The notes beneath the pieces are model-generated. The model did not search any database, was not told the DNA's origin, and worked only from the letters and a program-made list of their open reading frames with translations. From Parendozoicomonas haliclonae (lineage in GTDB: Bacteria > Pseudomonadota > Gammaproteobacteria > Pseudomonadales > Endozoicomonadaceae): DNA of 64,000 nt. Location: assembly GCF_900174585.1 (NCBI RefSeq), contig NZ_FWPT01000012.1, positions 1-64,000 on the forward strand. The letters are read 5' to 3'. Of the stretch, positions 62,956 to 64,000 are shown piece after piece; within the stretch, counting starts at the first letter, position 1; each line of letters begins with the position of its first letter. A program made the position numbers and the translations under genes.

Positions 62956-64000
62956 TTACACACCGGTTATTCGCTTGTCCGGATGGGCGAAAGATATCCG
63001 GAATATGCAGCCGCCTGTCTCGTCAGGAGGCAGAAGCTCAAGGCTGGCCTGATTGGCTTCACATAGCTCGCGGCTGATATATAAGCCCAGGCCCGTGCCG
63101 TTTTTATCGGTGGTAAAAAACGGATTAAAAATGCTGTCGCGCTGATCTTCTGGAATGCCAGGCCCCTGATCAATGATCTCCAGCCAGGGGTGACCAGACG
63201 GACTAATGCCTGTGCGCATTTCCAAGCTGGCGGTTCCTGTCTTCTGTTGGCTATAGCGCAAGCCATTCAAGCTCAGGTTCATAACAACCTGATGTAGTTG
63301 TTTGATATCAAAGCGTGCCCATAGAGATTGCTCCGATTCATCCTTACCCATAGGATGGAATTGAATAGCTGGTGTTTCAAAGCCGGAGAAATATTCATCC
63401 TGAATAAAGTGTTGCAGCCAGCCATTCAAATCCAGTTTTTCGGGGTGCCAGCTCTCTTTACGTGATAACTGGAGAATGGTTTCAATAATTTCATTCATCC
63501 GGTTGCAGTGCTTATGGATAATGCCCAGAAGTTTCTGGTCGTATTTATCCAGATTCTCCGACTCTTCCATCAGTTGCGCTGAGTGGCTAATGGCTCCCAG
63601 AGGGTTTCTTATCTCATGGGCGATGCTGGCCGTCAGCTGACCAAGGGAAGCCAGCTTTAACTGCTGTGCCTGTTGTGCCATAGAGGCCTTGTCATCCAGG
63701 AATACCAGAACGAACACATCTGATTCATAGGTCAGTCGGGTAAAGCTGGGTTGAACCTCTGGTGTGTCCGGTGTGGTACGGAAGCTGTCGAGCTGTAGCT
63801 GAGGGTTTTCTTTCCACTGCCAGTAAGCGGTTTGCAGGGGATTGGATATCTGATCGAGATTGCCTTCCCGGTAGCGGGTGGCGAGCATATGGCTGGCCGC
63901 TTCGTTCATCATCAGAACCTGCGAAGGTTCCCGCAGCACAACAATACCGGTACGCATATGCTGCATGATGGTCAGGCTAAGCTGCTGCAGATTAATAGCT
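62956..64000 (-). CDS. pilS: Sensor histidine kinase PilS, C-terminal part (partial)
   Basis: The visible ~348 residues run off the right edge; the N-terminal membrane segments are outside. A PAS-like region comes first (MQHMRTGIVVLREPSQVLMM), then the H-box SIAHEIRNPLGAISHSAQLM with the phospho-accepting histidine, the N-box NLSLNGLRYSQ, the G1 box DQGPGIPEDQRDSIFNPFFTT and the G2 box GTGLGLYIS. The frame stays open to base 64000. It pairs with the adjacent pilR. Confidence 0.92.
   Translation of the reverse strand, partial: AINLQQLSLTIMQHMRTGIVVLREPSQVLMMNEAASHMLATRYREGNLDQISNPLQTAYWQWKENPQLQLDSFRTTPDTPEVQPSFTRLTYESDVFVLVFLDDKASMAQQAQQLKLASLGQLTASIAHEIRNPLGAISHSAQLMEESENLDKYDQKLLGIIHKHCNRMNEIIETILQLSRKESWHPEKLDLNGWLQHFIQDEYFSGFETPAIQFHPMGKDESEQSLWARFDIKQLHQVVMNLSLNGLRYSQQKTGTASLEMRTGISPSGHPWLEIIDQGPGIPEDQRDSIFNPFFTTDKNGTGLGLYISRELCEANQASLELLPPDETGGCIFRISFAHPDKRITGV

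Overview
The window looks like chromosomal DNA of a marine gammaproteobacterium. The housekeeping order (ispB / rplU-rpmA-obgE-proB, rpsT, murJ-ribF-ileS, lspA-fkpB, then type IV pilus minor-pilin genes and pilSR) is the order known from Pseudomonas and relatives. Very large orphan genes, an OmpU-like porin and several intergenic repeats suggest an Oceanospirillales lineage. Endozoicomonas-like is my best guess, but it cannot be proven from the sequence alone.

Layout. 1-388: end of an rRNA operon (23S 3' end, 5S, terminator). 389-773: a gene-free stretch with a degenerate direct repeat and two hairpins. 774-6448: a small exported protein, dsbA, a coiled-coil protein, an ibpA-type small heat-shock gene with a visible sigma-32 promoter, a MutT/MTH1-like Nudix hydrolase, an LpxL-type acyltransferase and a purine permease. 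6525-6792: a non-autonomous transposable element (MITE) with perfect inverted ends. 6973-13961: a lipoprotein and a membrane protein of unknown role, an abundant-type porin facing a LysR regulator, two orphans, and a degenerate GIY-YIG protein with an alanine-rich tail. 14195-19058: ispB facing rplU-rpmA, then obgE and proB. 19059-23135: a 1358-residue orphan with a nucleotidyltransferase-like N-terminus. 23313-30874: rpsT, a LysR regulator facing a curA-like reductase plus DJ-1/PfpI gene, a HAD-type protein, murJ and ribF. 30969-43228: ileS, then two giant orphans (1915 and 1169 residues) that separate ileS from lspA. 43370-44350: lspA and fkpB. The ispH gene that often follows fkpB is not here.

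44485-64000 is devoted to type IV pili. One complete minor-pilin operon on the plus strand (fimU/T-pilV-pilW-pilX-pilY1-pilY2-pilE) is followed by a FimX-like protein with degenerate GGDEF and EAL domains. A second complete operon on the minus strand (fimT-pilV-pilW-pilX-pilY1-pilE) runs toward it, preceded by pilR and a pilS that is cut by the right edge. The second PilY1 has three DNRLRE-like beta modules inserted in its von Willebrand A domain, so the cell probably can build two different pilus tips. The FimX-like and PilSR proteins are the likely controls of pilus assembly and transcription. This two-tip system is the most interesting content of the window.
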